The notes below the pieces were generated by a model. It was not told the origin of the DNA. It did no database searches and was given only the letters and a program-made list of their open reading frames with translations. A stretch of 64,000 nt of DNA from Lachnoclostridium sp. UBA1175 (GTDB lineage Bacteria; Bacillota; Clostridia; Lachnospirales; Lachnospiraceae), in NCBI GenBank assembly GCA_002311665.1, contig DBYX01000023.1:1-64000 (forward strand). The letters are read 5' to 3'. Positions 17,013-26,511 of this stretch are shown one piece after another (the first letter of the stretch is position 1; each line of letters starts with the position of its first letter). A program made the translations under genes and the position numbers.

Positions 17013-18437
17013 TTATTCCGCATTGTCTGCCGAATCGTCACCGTTCCAGCAGTAGGTGCACAGATTTTCCGCAGGAATACCGATCGAGGCGAGCATATCG
17101 TCAAGTCGGTGATACCGCAGAGATGTGAACTTCAGTTTTTTGCAGATCGCATCGAGCATGTTCTCGTAGCGCTTCGAATCCGGATCCGCATACTCCGCGA
17201 GAACCTCCGCGGAAACATCCTCTGTTCCCTCGAGCTCCGCGATGCAGCGGCGGGTGATCAGCTCCATCTCGCTCTTCGAGCGCGAGAAGTTCAGGTATTT
17301 GCAGCCGTACAGAAGCGGCGGGCAGGCGGGACGAACGTGTACCTCCTTCGCACCGCTCTCGAACAGGAACTCCGCGGTCTCGCGCAGCTGCGTGCCACGC
17401 ACGATGGAGTCGTCGATGATGAGAAGGCTCTTGCCCTTCACAAGCTCGGGTACCGCGATCAGTTTCATCTTCGCGATCAGATCGCGTTTCTCCTGCATCG
17501 TGGGCATGAACGAGCGGGGCCACGTAGGTGTGTACTTGATCAACGGACGCGTGAACGGGATTCCCGCCGCGTTCGCATATCCGATGGCGTGTGCCGTACC
17601 GGAATCCGGAACACCCGCGACGACATCCGGCTTGACATTGTCGCGCTTCGCGAGTCTCTCACCGCAGTGGTATCTCGCTTCCTCAACGCTGACACCCTCG
17701 TAGGACGAGGACGGATAACCGTAGTAGATCCAGAGGAATGTGCAGATCTTCATCTTCTTGCCGGGTGCGACGAGCGTGTGATAACTGTCTGCGTCGAACA
17801 CCGCGATCTCGCCCGGGCCGAGCTCATGCTCCGGCTGGTATCCGAGGTTGGCGAAGGAGAAGCTCTCCAGCGCCGCGCAGTACGCACCGTCCTTGCGGCC
17901 GATCACGATCGGCGTGCGGCCCATACGGTCGCGTGCGGCGTAGATGCCCTTGTCCGTCAGCACGAGCATCGACAGCGAGCCGTCGATGAGCTCCTGCGCG
18001 TAGCGGATACCCTCGATCAGGTTGGGCTTCTGGTTGATCAGCGCGGCGACAAGCTCCGTCGGGTTGACCTCACCGTTACTCATAATAAAGAAGTGGGAAT
18101 TATTCTTGAGGATCGTGTCGACGATCTCATCCTTGTTGTTGATCTTACCGACCGTCGTGACGGCGAATTTGCCGTGGTGCGAGCGCACCAGGATCGGCTG
18201 AGGCTCAAAGTCGGAAATGCAGCCGATGCCCATATGGCCGTGCATCTCGTGGGCTTCCTTCTCGAACTTGGTGCGGAACGGCGAGTTCTCGATCTTGTGG
18301 ATTGACTTCTCAAAACCGTTGTCCCCGTATACTGCGAGGCCCGCTCTCCGCGTGCCGAGATGGGAATGGTAATCCACGCCGAAGAACAGGTCAAATATGC
18401 AGTCTTCCTTCGTGGCAACACCGAAAAAACCACCCAT
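17013..18437 (-). CDS. PurF-like amidophosphoribosyltransferase paralogue without the N-terminal Cys
   Basis: 474 residues from the ATG at 18437, with GGGAGG upstream. The glutaminase-like domain occupies about 1-240 and the phosphoribosyltransferase domain about 260-440. The latter has the PRPP-binding loop LLIIDDSIVRGTQ. Classical PurF begins MCG with Cys as the Ntn nucleophile. Here the start is MGGFFGVATKEDC, so Gly stands where the nucleophile should be, and the nearest Cys is residue 13. Other family features remain (YHSHLGTRRAGLAVYG). Glutamine hydrolysis by the usual mechanism should be lost, leaving an ammonia-dependent or regulatory role. I recall similar Cys-less paralogues in clostridia. 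No purine genes are adjacent. Confidence 0.8.
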   Translation of the reverse strand: MGGFFGVATKEDCIFDLFFGVDYHSHLGTRRAGLAVYGDNGFEKSIHKIENSPFRTKFEKEAHEMHGHMGIGCISDFEPQPILVRSHHGKFAVTTVGKINNKDEIVDTILKNNSHFFIMSNGEVNPTELVAALINQKPNLIEGIRYAQELIDGSLSMLVLTDKGIYAARDRMGRTPIVIGRKDGAYCAALESFSFANLGYQPEHELGPGEIAVFDADSYHTLVAPGKKMKICTFLWIYYGYPSSSYEGVSVEEARYHCGERLAKRDNVKPDVVAGVPDSGTAHAIGYANAAGIPFTRPLIKYTPTWPRSFMPTMQEKRDLIAKMKLIAVPELVKGKSLLIIDDSIVRGTQLRETAEFLFESGAKEVHVRPACPPLLYGCKYLNFSRSKSEMELITRRCIAELEGTEDVSAEVLAEYADPDSKRYENMLDAICKKLKFTSLRYHRLDDMLASIGIPAENLCTYCWNGDDSADNAE

Positions 18438-18743
18438 GATATATCCTCCCGTAACCGGAATATTGTGCGGCGAAAAGGCTGACCCGCCGCTTGCCGTACA
18501 CATTGTACTCTTTCGGAAAAACCCTTGCAAGGGGCTTACACGGGGCGAATGGCTTTTTTATACTTATTCGAATCATAAGTCCTGCTTATGATTTGTATAA
18601 CATGCACGAAATACCCGATCGTACGGCTTATTGTTTCCTTATTTCGTGCACTCACTTTTTTCCCTGACTCCCTTGTATTTTTCGTTTAACTATGATAGTT
18701 TGTAGAAAATTCGCCTTTACGGCAATCGCTTTTGGAGGGGTCT
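18438..18743. promoter_or_regulatory. Divergent intergenic region with a 9-bp hairpin
   Basis: This region separates the minus-strand PurF-like gene and the plus-strand permease gene. It holds AATCATAAG/CTTATGATT (18571-18579 and 18585-18593), a perfect hairpin that could be an operator. I find no convincing promoter hexamer pair for either gene and no small ORF with a ribosome binding site. Confidence 0.4.
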
Positions 18744-19832
18744 ATGAAAGCTTTTCTGAAACGCAAGAATATCGACATTTCCTGGCAGAGTTACGGGATC
18801 AAGGCCATGAGTGCCATGGCGCAGGGTCTGTTTGCTTCGCTGCTGATCGGCACGATCATCAAGACACTCGGTGAGCAGGCCGGCCAAGCCGTCGCCAACA
18901 TTCAGAGCAACCACAAATTCTGGATTGAGTACGTAAAACCGTTTTTTGACATACTGGTCGACATCGGCACCTTTGCGCAGAGCGTTGCCGGTCCCGCGAT
19001 GGCAGTCTCTATCGCCGTCGCGCTGCAGGCACCCCCGCTCGTCGTATTTTCCGCTGCCGCAGTCGGCTATGCCGCTAACGCGGAAGGTGGCGCCGGCGGT
19101 CCTCTGGCCGTTCTGTTGATCGCCATCATCGCCGTGGAAGCCGGCAAGGCGGTCTCCAAGGAGACCAAGATCGACATCCTGGTCACTCCTTTCGTCACCG
19201 TCACGCTCGGCGGGTTCCTGGCTCTCGGCTGGGCACCGTACATCGGCTGGGTTGCAACCAAGATCGGTGAGTTCACCAAATGGGCAACGATCCAGCAGCC
19301 GTTCATCATGGGCATCATCGTCTCCGTCGTCATCGGTGTCGCTCTCACGCTTCCGATCTCAAGTGCCGCGATCTGTGCCGCATTCAGTCTCACCGGACTT
19401 GCCGGCGGCGCCGCTGTCGCGGGCTGCTGCGCACAGATGGTCGGTTTCGCTGTTTTAAGTTATAAGGAAAATAAAGTCGGCGGCCTTGTATCGCAGGGTC
19501 TCGGCACCAGTATGCTGCAGATGGGCAACATCGCCAAGAAGCCGATCATCTGGCTTCCGCCGATCATTGCTTCGGCGATCACCGGCCCCATCGCTACCTG
19601 CCTCTTCAAGATGGAGATGAACGGTCCCGCGATCTCGTCCGGTATGGGCACCTGCGGTCTCGTCGGTCAGATCGGTGTCATCACCGGTTGGAACGGCAAC
19701 GCCGGCTGGTTTGACTGGCTCGGCCTGATCCTGATCAGTTTCGTGCTGCCCGCAGTCCTGTGCTTTATCATGGGACGCATTTTCCGCAAAGCCGGCTGGA
19801 TCCAGGACGGTGATCTGAAACTGGCCGAATGA
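18744..19832 (+). CDS. PTS IIC-like membrane permease
   Basis: 362 residues from the ATG at 18744, with GGAGGGG 4-5 bases upstream. About nine hydrophobic segments span the protein. Glycine-rich stretches such as AANAEGGAGGPLAVLL and SSGMGTCGLVGQIGVITGW match the PTS_EIIC_2 family, which often occurs without IIA or IIB genes. No other PTS gene is nearby, so substrate and energy coupling are unknown. It may be co-transcribed with the rhomboid gene about 105 bases downstream. Confidence 0.8.
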   Translation: MKAFLKRKNIDISWQSYGIKAMSAMAQGLFASLLIGTIIKTLGEQAGQAVANIQSNHKFWIEYVKPFFDILVDIGTFAQSVAGPAMAVSIAVALQAPPLVVFSAAAVGYAANAEGGAGGPLAVLLIAIIAVEAGKAVSKETKIDILVTPFVTVTLGGFLALGWAPYIGWVATKIGEFTKWATIQQPFIMGIIVSVVIGVALTLPISSAAICAAFSLTGLAGGAAVAGCCAQMVGFAVLSYKENKVGGLVSQGLGTSMLQMGNIAKKPIIWLPPIIASAITGPIATCLFKMEMNGPAISSGMGTCGLVGQIGVITGWNGNAGWFDWLGLILISFVLPAVLCFIMGRIFRKAGWIQDGDLKLAE

Positions 19833-19937
19833 GAAGGTTGAACGCGTAATCCGACCGGCCGTTAAGTTTGATCGACCGAGAAGTTTGATCGGTCCGAACA
19901 GCAGCCTGCCGGTCTTCGTTAGGGGAGGATTTCGGGG

Positions 19938-20531
19938 ATGAAAAAACTGCTTCAAAGATTTCACTATAATGCGCCCGTCACACTGACGTTCGCGCTGATC
20001 AGTCTCGGGGCTCTGCTGCTTACGGAAGTGTTCGGCGAAGGGCTCAAGGAACGGCTCTTTATGACCTACCGTGCGCCGCTCACCGATCCGCTGATGTATG
20101 TCCGTCTCATCGGGCACGCGATCGGGCACGCGGACTGGTCCCACTATATGAACAATATGCTCTACATTCTGATGCTCGGACCGATCCTTGAGGAGAAGTA
20201 CGGAAGCAAAATGATCCTGGAGATGATGGTGATCACCGCTGTCATCACCGGCATCATATTCAACATTCTCTTCCCCGGCTCCGCTCTGCTCGGCGCCAGC
20301 GGGATCGTCTTCATGTTCATCATCCTGGCATCGGTCACTAACGCGGAGAAGGGACGCATCCCGATCACTTTCATCGTGATCTGCATCCTCTACCTCGGCA
20401 ACGAGTTTGTCAACGCCTTCCACAAGGACAACATCTCGCAGCTCGGCCACATCATCGGCGGAACGTGCGGTGGCTTCTTCGGACTGTTCCTCGTCGCGAC
20501 CGGCGGTTACCGGGACAAGGCTAAGAGCTGA
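19938..20531 (+). CDS. Rhomboid-family intramembrane serine protease
   Basis: 197 residues, GGGGAGG before the ATG. About six transmembrane segments are visible. The catalytic dyad appears as Ser121 in LLGASGIVF and His171 in QLGHIIGGTCGG. The upstream HADWSHYMNNM segment is the rhomboid H-x-x-x-x-H-x-x-x-N motif. It should cleave transmembrane substrates within the membrane. A bidirectional terminator separates it from pgi. Confidence 0.88.
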   Translation: MKKLLQRFHYNAPVTLTFALISLGALLLTEVFGEGLKERLFMTYRAPLTDPLMYVRLIGHAIGHADWSHYMNNMLYILMLGPILEEKYGSKMILEMMVITAVITGIIFNILFPGSALLGASGIVFMFIILASVTNAEKGRIPITFIVICILYLGNEFVNAFHKDNISQLGHIIGGTCGGFFGLFLVATGGYRDKAKS

Positions 20532-20599
20532 GCGGGTAAGGCAGACAACCGACAAGGCGCACCGCCGCCAAGTCACACAACTGACAATGTATGCAAACA

Positions 20600-20640
20600 A
20601 AAACGACGGCGGGAACCGAACATTCCCACCGTCGTTTTTT
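20600..20640. terminator. Bidirectional terminator between rhomboid gene and pgi
   Basis: AAACGACGG pairs with CCGTCGTTT, and an inner GGGAA/TTCCC extends the stem past one mismatch. A and T runs flank both sides. It serves the two convergent genes. Confidence 0.85.
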
Positions 20641-20671
20641 CTTTTCATTGTCTGTCGGAGGCTTCCGGCGA

Positions 20672-22024
20672 TCACTCGCCGAGTCTTGCCATTAGCTCCG
20701 CGCGAAGCGCCTCGTAACCGGGCTTTCCGAGAAGTGCGAACATATTCTTCTTGTAGCTCTCCACGCCGGGCTGGTTGAACGGGTTGACCGCAAGCATATA
20801 ACCACTCACGCCGCAGGCGAACTCAAAGAAGTAGAACAGCTGGCCGAGGCAGAACTCGTTCTGCTCGGGGATGCTCACCACAAGGTTCGGCACTCCGCCG
20901 TCCACATGCGCGAGCTGCGTGCCCTTCATTGCGCTCTTGTTTACGAACTCCACCGTCTTGCCTGCGAGGTAGTTCATACCGTCGAGGTCAACGGGCTCCG
21001 CCTCGAGAACAATCTCCTCGCGGCTCTTCTCCACGGAGAGCACGGTCTCATACATAATGCGTGCGCCGTCCTGAATGAACTGTCCCATCGAGTGCAGGTC
21101 GGTCGTGAGATCGACGCTCGCCGGGAAGATACCCTTCTGATCCTTGCCCTCGCTCTCGCCGTAGAGCTGCTTCCACCACTCGCTCACATAGTGAAGCGAC
21201 GGCTCGTAGTTTGCAAGCACCTCCACACTCTTGCCCTTGCGATAGAGAATGTTGCGCACTGCCGCATAGCGAAGAGCGTCATTGTCCGCAAAATCCTTGC
21301 TGATGCAGATCTCGCGCATGCTTGCCGCACCTGCCATCAGCGCATCGATGTCCGCACCGCTCACCGCGATCGGCAGAAGGCCTACCGCTGTCAGCACGGA
21401 GAAACGTCCACCGACATCGTCCGGCACAACAAAGCTCTCGTAGCCTTCCTCGGTCGCAACCTGCTTGAGAGCTCCTCTCGCCTTGTCGGTTGTCGCGTAT
21501 ATACGCTTGTTGGCCTCCTCGCGGCCGTACTTCTTCACAAGAAGCTGTTTGAACACGCGGAACGCGATCGCCGGCTCCGTGGTCGTGCCCGATTTGCTGA
21601 TGATGTTGACCGAAAAATCACGGTCGCCGATCACGTCGATCAGATGCTTTAAGTAGGTCGAGCTGATGCTGTTGCCCGCATAGTAGATCTCGGGCGTCTT
21701 GCGCACCGACTTCGGCGCGTTGTTGTAGAAATTGTGGCGCAGGAATTCGATCGCCGCGCGCGCTCCGAGGTAGGAACCGCCGATACCGATCACCACCAGA
21801 ACCTCGGAATCCGACTGGATCTTCGACGCCGCTTTCTTGATGCGCGCGAACTCTTCCTTATCGTAAGCGACCGGAAGATCGATCCATCCGAGGAAGTCAT
21901 TGCCCGCGCCCTGTCTTCCGAGAAGCTCCGCGCGTGCCGCCTCCGCCTGGCCCTTGATCAGTGCGACCTCCTGATCGCTCATAAACCGCGACGCCAGTGC
22001 CGCGTCAAATGTAACATTTCCCAT
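20672..22024 (-). CDS. pgi: Glucose-6-phosphate isomerase
   Basis: 450 residues from the ATG at 22024, the usual size of the short Firmicute enzyme. Signatures include [38 protein letters not shown] (sugar-phosphate site), [14 protein letters not shown] and [16 protein letters not shown]. It interconverts glucose 6-phosphate and fructose 6-phosphate in the cytoplasm. It is monocistronic. The ribosome binding site is weak (TAGG about 10 bases away), but the start matches the family. Confidence 0.95.
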   Translation of the reverse strand: MGNVTFDAALASRFMSDQEVALIKGQAEAARAELLGRQGAGNDFLGWIDLPVAYDKEEFARIKKAASKIQSDSEVLVVIGIGGSYLGARAAIEFLRHNFYNNAPKSVRKTPEIYYAGNSISSTYLKHLIDVIGDRDFSVNIISKSGTTTEPAIAFRVFKQLLVKKYGREEANKRIYATTDKARGALKQVATEEGYESFVVPDDVGGRFSVLTAVGLLPIAVSGADIDALMAGAASMREICISKDFADNDALRYAAVRNILYRKGKSVEVLANYEPSLHYVSEWWKQLYGESEGKDQKGIFPASVDLTTDLHSMGQFIQDGARIMYETVLSVEKSREEIVLEAEPVDLDGMNYLAGKTVEFVNKSAMKGTQLAHVDGGVPNLVVSIPEQNEFCLGQLFYFFEFACGVSGYMLAVNPFNQPGVESYKKNMFALLGKPGYEALRAELMARLGE

Positions 22025-22162
22025 AAAAATATACCTAGCCTTTCCCGAACCCGCGCGTCGCTGTCGGTCACCGTATCTTGCGAACCACGCGCTGTCCGCC
22101 GTATCGCAAGCATTATAGCAAACCGCCCCGCGCAATGCAATACGGCGCACGCGAAAAATGAC

Positions 22163-22191
22163 TTTTCATTTTCCACGGTCTATGCTACAAT
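22163..22191 (+). promoter_or_regulatory. Probable promoter of the VanY-like gene
   Basis: An extended -10 (TGCTACAAT, core 22186-22191) lies 17 bases after a weak -35, TTTTCA (22163-22168), about 55 bases ahead of the start codon. Confidence 0.45.
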
Positions 22192-22246
22192 GTGCTGTGC
22201 TTGAGGTTTTGAAGAACACCGCAATATATAAGAGGGAGAACCGGTC

Positions 22247-23452
22247 ATGGCTATTGACAATAAAAAACCGCACACGACGCGAAGCTCCTCGCAGGGAACG
22301 GGCAGGCCCGGCGCCCAGCGAAGCGGTTCCGCGACGACAGGAAGCGGCTCCGCGGCACAACGAAGCGGCTCTGCGGCGCGGCGGAGAAAGAAGAAAAAAC
22401 ATCCGTTTAAACGGTTTCTGAGAAAGCATTTTGCGCTCTGCGTAGCCGTTCTGTTGGCGCTGCTCGCGCTGCTGATCTACCTGTTCGTGAGGAGCATAAC
22501 AAACAACGGCGGCGATGAGCCGGACAACCGCGGCAGGAATGCGTCGACCACCCCGACCTCCGGGGTCGTTGAGGCAACCTCGACACCGAAGCCGACCGGG
22601 ACGAACGACACGACACCGACACCGACCGACACCGCAGATCCGACACTGACGCCGACGGAAGCACCGACAACGGCTCCGACGCCGACCGAGGCGCCGACAC
22701 CGACCGCAACACCTACGCCGACCCCGACAACGGCACCGACACCGGGAGCAAATGTGTACGGCGTATGCTCGAGCATCACGCTCGATGAGAACTCCGAGCC
22801 GGCCGCAGGCGAAGACTGGGAGATTGACTACCTGATGCTCGTCAACTGGTCTCACCGTCTCAAGTACACCGGCAACCCGGAAAATCTGGTCCGTCTCAAC
22901 GAAGTGCTCACCGCAGACTTCTACACCATAGAGGAACCGTACACCGTCGCCGAATCCAAGCGCAATTTTGTGATTGAGACCGAGGAGGACAAATACGGCC
23001 GCGGCAACCGGGTCGCCGTGGAGCACCTCAACGAGATGTGCACCGACTTCAACAAAGCCACGGGAATCGGGATCAAGATTTCCCAGACCGGTGCATACCG
23101 CAACTACGCGACGCAGGATCGGTTCTGGCAGAATCGAGACAAGTCCCTCAACCCGCCGCGCACGATCCCCGGCAACGCCAGCGAGCACCGCACGGGTCTC
23201 GGATTTGACATCTGGGTTCTCGACACCGGCGAGAACGACACCACCTGGTTCCGCCAGAACTGCTACAAATACGGCTTCATCCTCCGCTATCCTTCGGACA
23301 AGAAGAATATCACCGGGATCGCGTACGAGCAGTGGCATTTCCGCTATGTCGGCGCAGAAGCCGCCAAGGAGATCTTCGACCTCGGCTACTGCCTCGAGGA
23401 GTACATCGCCTACAAAAACGGCGAGGATTTCTCGACGCTCCCGAGATATTGA
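22247..23452 (+). CDS. Membrane-anchored D-Ala-D-Ala carboxypeptidase (VanY family)
   Basis: 401 residues. A basic, serine-rich cytoplasmic head (1-55) precedes one transmembrane helix (about 60-84). A Thr/Pro-rich linker (about 98-166) leads to the extracellular M15B peptidase. Zinc ligands are visible in SEHRTGLGFDIW (near 312-323) and EQWHFRYVG (near 361). It trims the terminal D-Ala from peptidoglycan stem peptides. No van regulatory or ligase genes are nearby, so it is more likely a housekeeping enzyme than a resistance gene. The start has GAGGGAG upstream. Confidence 0.9.
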   Translation: MAIDNKKPHTTRSSSQGTGRPGAQRSGSATTGSGSAAQRSGSAARRRKKKKHPFKRFLRKHFALCVAVLLALLALLIYLFVRSITNNGGDEPDNRGRNASTTPTSGVVEATSTPKPTGTNDTTPTPTDTADPTLTPTEAPTTAPTPTEAPTPTATPTPTPTTAPTPGANVYGVCSSITLDENSEPAAGEDWEIDYLMLVNWSHRLKYTGNPENLVRLNEVLTADFYTIEEPYTVAESKRNFVIETEEDKYGRGNRVAVEHLNEMCTDFNKATGIGIKISQTGAYRNYATQDRFWQNRDKSLNPPRTIPGNASEHRTGLGFDIWVLDTGENDTTWFRQNCYKYGFILRYPSDKKNITGIAYEQWHFRYVGAEAAKEIFDLGYCLEEYIAYKNGEDFSTLPRY

Positions 23453-23486
23453 TTCCGCAACTTCAAAATCAACCATCAAAAACAAT

Positions 23487-23519
23487 ATCCCCGACACCGA
23501 AGTGCCGGGGATGTTTTTT
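23487..23519 (+). terminator. Terminator after the VanY-like gene
   Basis: ATCCCCG.CAC pairs with GTGCCGGGGAT around a short loop and is followed by GTTTTTT. Confidence 0.85.
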
Positions 23520-23565
23520 CGTTTATTTCATTGCTCGCCGCTACTGTCCGGCCGCTTCTTCTCCG

Positions 23566-24351
23566 TCACGCTCTCATCCGCAGATGGTACATCAGGATCG
23601 CCGCAGCAACCGCCGCATTGAGCGATTCCGCCTGCCCGTCCATCGGGATGCGGATACGCACGTCTGAGAGCTCTGTAACGCCGTCAGACAGGCCGTTTGC
23701 CTCGTTGCCGATCAGAATGCCGACCCTGTCGCCGTAAGCCGCCTCCGTGTACGGAACCGACCCCTGCAGGTGCGCCGCATACAGCTTCACGCCGCGCTCC
23801 CGAAGCTCCGTCAGCAGCTTCGGAAAATCCTCCGCATAATAAAACGGTACTCTCAGGATCGCGCCCATCGTCGAGCGCACGACCTTCGGGTTGAACACAT
23901 CGACCGAGTCCGCCGAAAGGATGATCCCGCTCATACCGGCCGCCTCCGCGGTCCGCAGGATCGTCCCGAGGTTGCCCGGGTCGCGCAGGCTCTCCAGCAG
24001 AAGAAGCCGCGTAGTGTCCCCCGCGATCATGTCCTCGACGGAGTACTCCGGCATGCGCACGACCGCGATCACGCCCTGCGGCGTCACGGTCTCCGCGATC
24101 GCGTCGAACACCTCGTCCGCGACCGTCTCGTACTCACAGCCCGCGAGAAGCTCCCGCTCCCCGTCGTCAAGTCCCGCAAGTCCGCTCTCGGACCAGTAGG
24201 TTTTCACCAGATGTTCCGGATGCTGCGCCAGGATCTCGAAGAACATTTTCCGACCCTCGCAGATGAAGGCGCGCTCCTCCTCACGGGTGCTCCGTTTTCT
24301 GAGAAGCGCCGTGATCATTTTCAGTTGCGGATTGGATTTGGAAGTGATCAT
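23566..24351 (-). CDS. TrmH/SpoU-family RNA methyltransferase
   Basis: 261 residues. The N-terminal substrate-binding domain (about 1-95) contains REEERAFICEGRK. The knotted SPOUT domain (about 110-260) contains ESLRDPGNLGTILRTAEAAG, LIGNEANGLSD and IPMDGQAESLNAAVAAAI, the three SAM-binding and knot motifs of the family. It probably 2'-O-methylates tRNA or rRNA; the exact site cannot be told. It lies downstream of prfA on the same strand with a 130-base gap. Confidence 0.9.
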   Translation of the reverse strand: MITSKSNPQLKMITALLRKRSTREEERAFICEGRKMFFEILAQHPEHLVKTYWSESGLAGLDDGERELLAGCEYETVADEVFDAIAETVTPQGVIAVVRMPEYSVEDMIAGDTTRLLLLESLRDPGNLGTILRTAEAAGMSGIILSADSVDVFNPKVVRSTMGAILRVPFYYAEDFPKLLTELRERGVKLYAAHLQGSVPYTEAAYGDRVGILIGNEANGLSDGVTELSDVRIRIPMDGQAESLNAAVAAAILMYHLRMRA

Positions 24352-24483
24352 ACTGTCCCCCTCCGACTCTTCTGCACCGTTGCTCTTTCACGTCGCCGGC
24401 CACCCGCGCGGACGCTTCCGCGTCGTCAGTCCCGGCAATTAGCCGATGATCCCGATCAGTTCCTCCGGCAGACCGGCTGACCT

Positions 24484-25557
24484 TCAGATCTCCTCCTGGT
24501 TCGCCAGCTTCGCCGCCTGGTCAGCTGCCGTCAGAGCATCAATGATCTCCTGAATATCGCCGTTCATAATCTTGTCGAGCTTGTACAGCGTCAGACCGAT
24601 GCGATGATCGGTGACGCGGCTCTGCGGAAAATTATACGTCCTGATCTTCTCGGAGCGGTCTCCCGTTCCGATCTGGCTTCTGCGCTCCGCAGCGACCGCA
24701 TCGTGCGCCTTCTGCCGCTCGAGATCATACAGCTTCGCGCGCAGCAGGGCAAATGCCTTGTCGCGGTTCTGCAGCTGCGATTTCTCAGTCTGGGAGTAGA
24801 TCACGATGCCTGTCGGATAGTGCGTCAGGCGTACCGCCGAGTCCGTCGTGTTGACGCACTGTCCGCCGTTGCCGGACGCGCGCATGACATCGATGCGGAT
24901 ATCCTTCTCGTCGATCACGACGTCCACTTCCTCCGCCTCGGGCATCACCGCCACGGAGGCTGTCGAAGTATGGATGCGCCCGCCGGATTCCGTCTCCGGG
25001 ACGCGCTGCACGCGGTGCACGCCGCTCTCGTATTTGAGCACGGAGTAGGCTCCCTGCCCCTTGACCATAAACTCGACTTCCTTCATACCGCCGATGCCGG
25101 TCTCGTCGTAGTTGACCAGCTCGATCTTCCAGCGGCGCGACTCGATGTAATGCACATACATGCGGTACAGCTCCGCGGCGAACAAAGCCGCCTCCTCACC
25201 GCCCGCGCCGGCGCGGATCTCCACGACGACGTTCTTGTCGTCGCACGGATCCTTCGGGATCAGCAGTATCTTCAGTTTCTTTTCGTTGTCCTCGATCTGC
25301 GCCTTCGCGTCGGAGATCTCCTCCTTCAGCAGCTCACGCATCTCCTCGTCGGTCTCCTTCTCAAGCATCTCAAGGCTCTCTTCGACCGTCTCTTTTGCTT
25401 TTTTGTATGCCAGATACGTCGTGACAAGCGGCTCGCAATCGCTCTGTTCCTTCATCAGTTTGCGGAACCGGTTCGTATCCGAGGTCACATCCGGGCTCGC
25501 GAGCTCCAGCTGCAGCTCCTCGTACCGCTTGCAGACATCTTCCAATTTATCAAACAT
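24484..25557 (-). CDS. prfA: Peptide chain release factor 1
   Basis: 357 residues from the ATG at 25557, the standard RF1 length. The GGQ motif ([17 protein letters not shown]) lies near residue 230. The RF1-type recognition segment and the class I domain [22 protein letters not shown] are present. It releases peptides at UAA and UAG stops. It follows prmC, whose product methylates the GGQ glutamine, as in many bacteria. Confidence 0.95.
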   Translation of the reverse strand: MFDKLEDVCKRYEELQLELASPDVTSDTNRFRKLMKEQSDCEPLVTTYLAYKKAKETVEESLEMLEKETDEEMRELLKEEISDAKAQIEDNEKKLKILLIPKDPCDDKNVVVEIRAGAGGEEAALFAAELYRMYVHYIESRRWKIELVNYDETGIGGMKEVEFMVKGQGAYSVLKYESGVHRVQRVPETESGGRIHTSTASVAVMPEAEEVDVVIDEKDIRIDVMRASGNGGQCVNTTDSAVRLTHYPTGIVIYSQTEKSQLQNRDKAFALLRAKLYDLERQKAHDAVAAERRSQIGTGDRSEKIRTYNFPQSRVTDHRIGLTLYKLDKIMNGDIQEIIDALTAADQAAKLANQEEI

Positions 25558-25647
25558 AGTTATTCCCTCACTACGGGCGTGGAAACGCCCGACTTTCCGT
25601 TTATCATCATTTTCCTTACAAGTGCAACACAAAAAAAGCCCGTGCCA

Positions 25648-26511
25648 CTATAAGTGCCCGATGACAACCCGGTCAAGTCCGGCATAATCCTTCTTCACAC
25701 GTACCTCGGAAAATCCCGCTTCGCGGAACAGGGCAGGCACGCTGACGCCCTGGTCAAATCCGATTTCCACGATCAGTATACCTCCTTCTCTCCCGTCCTG
25801 TGCCGGCCGGAGATGCTTCGCGCCCTCCGTCGTCAACACGCGGTAAAATGCAAGCCCGTCCTCGCCGCCGTACAGCGCGAGGCGCGGCTCATGATCTCTC
25901 ACTTCCGGCTCCAGGCCGGCCAGTTGCTCCGGCGGAATGTACGGCGGATTGGAGACGATCACATCGTACTCTCCCGTCACTTCCGCAAACATATCACTCT
26001 TAAGCCAGGCGACATCCGCCCCGAGTCTTTCGGCGTTGTCCCTCGCAACCGCGAGAGCCGCCTCCGAGATGTCCGCGCCCGTCACGGCCGCGGGTTTCCC
26101 CAAACGCGCGATGCTGATCGCGATACAGCCGGATCCGGTGCACATATCGAGCACGCGACGCCCCTCACAGCAGGCCAGAGCCTCCTCCACAAGATGCTCC
26201 GTGTCCTGGCGCGGGATGAGCACATCCGGCGTTACGCGGAAAGGCAGCCCCATAAACTCCTGTTCACCCGTAAGCTGCTGCAGAGGCACTCTCTCGAGTC
26301 TCCTCATAACAAGCGCGAGGTACGCTTCCCACTCCGCCTCGGGAATGGGCTCCTCCCGCCGCATCAGCCACATTGCCGGCGTCATATCACAGACATGCCA
26401 CAGCAGGCGCTCCGCGTCGAGCTCCGCCTCGGGCACGCCCGCCGTCCGCAGCGCATCACTGCAACGGCGTGCCGCCTCGCGATATGAGATTGGGCAGTCT
26501 GTGTTCATCAT
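25648..26511 (-). CDS. prmC: Release factor glutamine methyltransferase
   Basis: 287 residues. The N-terminal helical domain (about 5-75) is followed by the LIPRQDTE linker motif. A Rossmann SAM domain contains VLDMCTGSGCIAISIA and the catalytic NPPYIPPEQL. It methylates the GGQ glutamine of RF1/RF2. It lies directly between the DUF1385 gene and prfA; its tandem Met codons abut the upstream stop, which suggests translational coupling. Confidence 0.93.
   Translation of the reverse strand: MMNTDCPISYREAARRCSDALRTAGVPEAELDAERLLWHVCDMTPAMWLMRREEPIPEAEWEAYLALVMRRLERVPLQQLTGEQEFMGLPFRVTPDVLIPRQDTEHLVEEALACCEGRRVLDMCTGSGCIAISIARLGKPAAVTGADISEAALAVARDNAERLGADVAWLKSDMFAEVTGEYDVIVSNPPYIPPEQLAGLEPEVRDHEPRLALYGGEDGLAFYRVLTTEGAKHLRPAQDGREGGILIVEIGFDQGVSVPALFREAGFSEVRVKKDYAGLDRVVIGHL

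Noticed and set aside
22247..23452. VanY-like gene as a vancomycin-resistance determinant
   Set aside because: No vanHAX, vanRS or other resistance gene nearby, and VanY-family enzymes are common in cell-wall maintenance.
25654..26487. 277-codon ORF opposite prmC
   Set aside because: Complete overlap with a recognised enzyme gene on the other strand and Arg/His-rich shadow composition.
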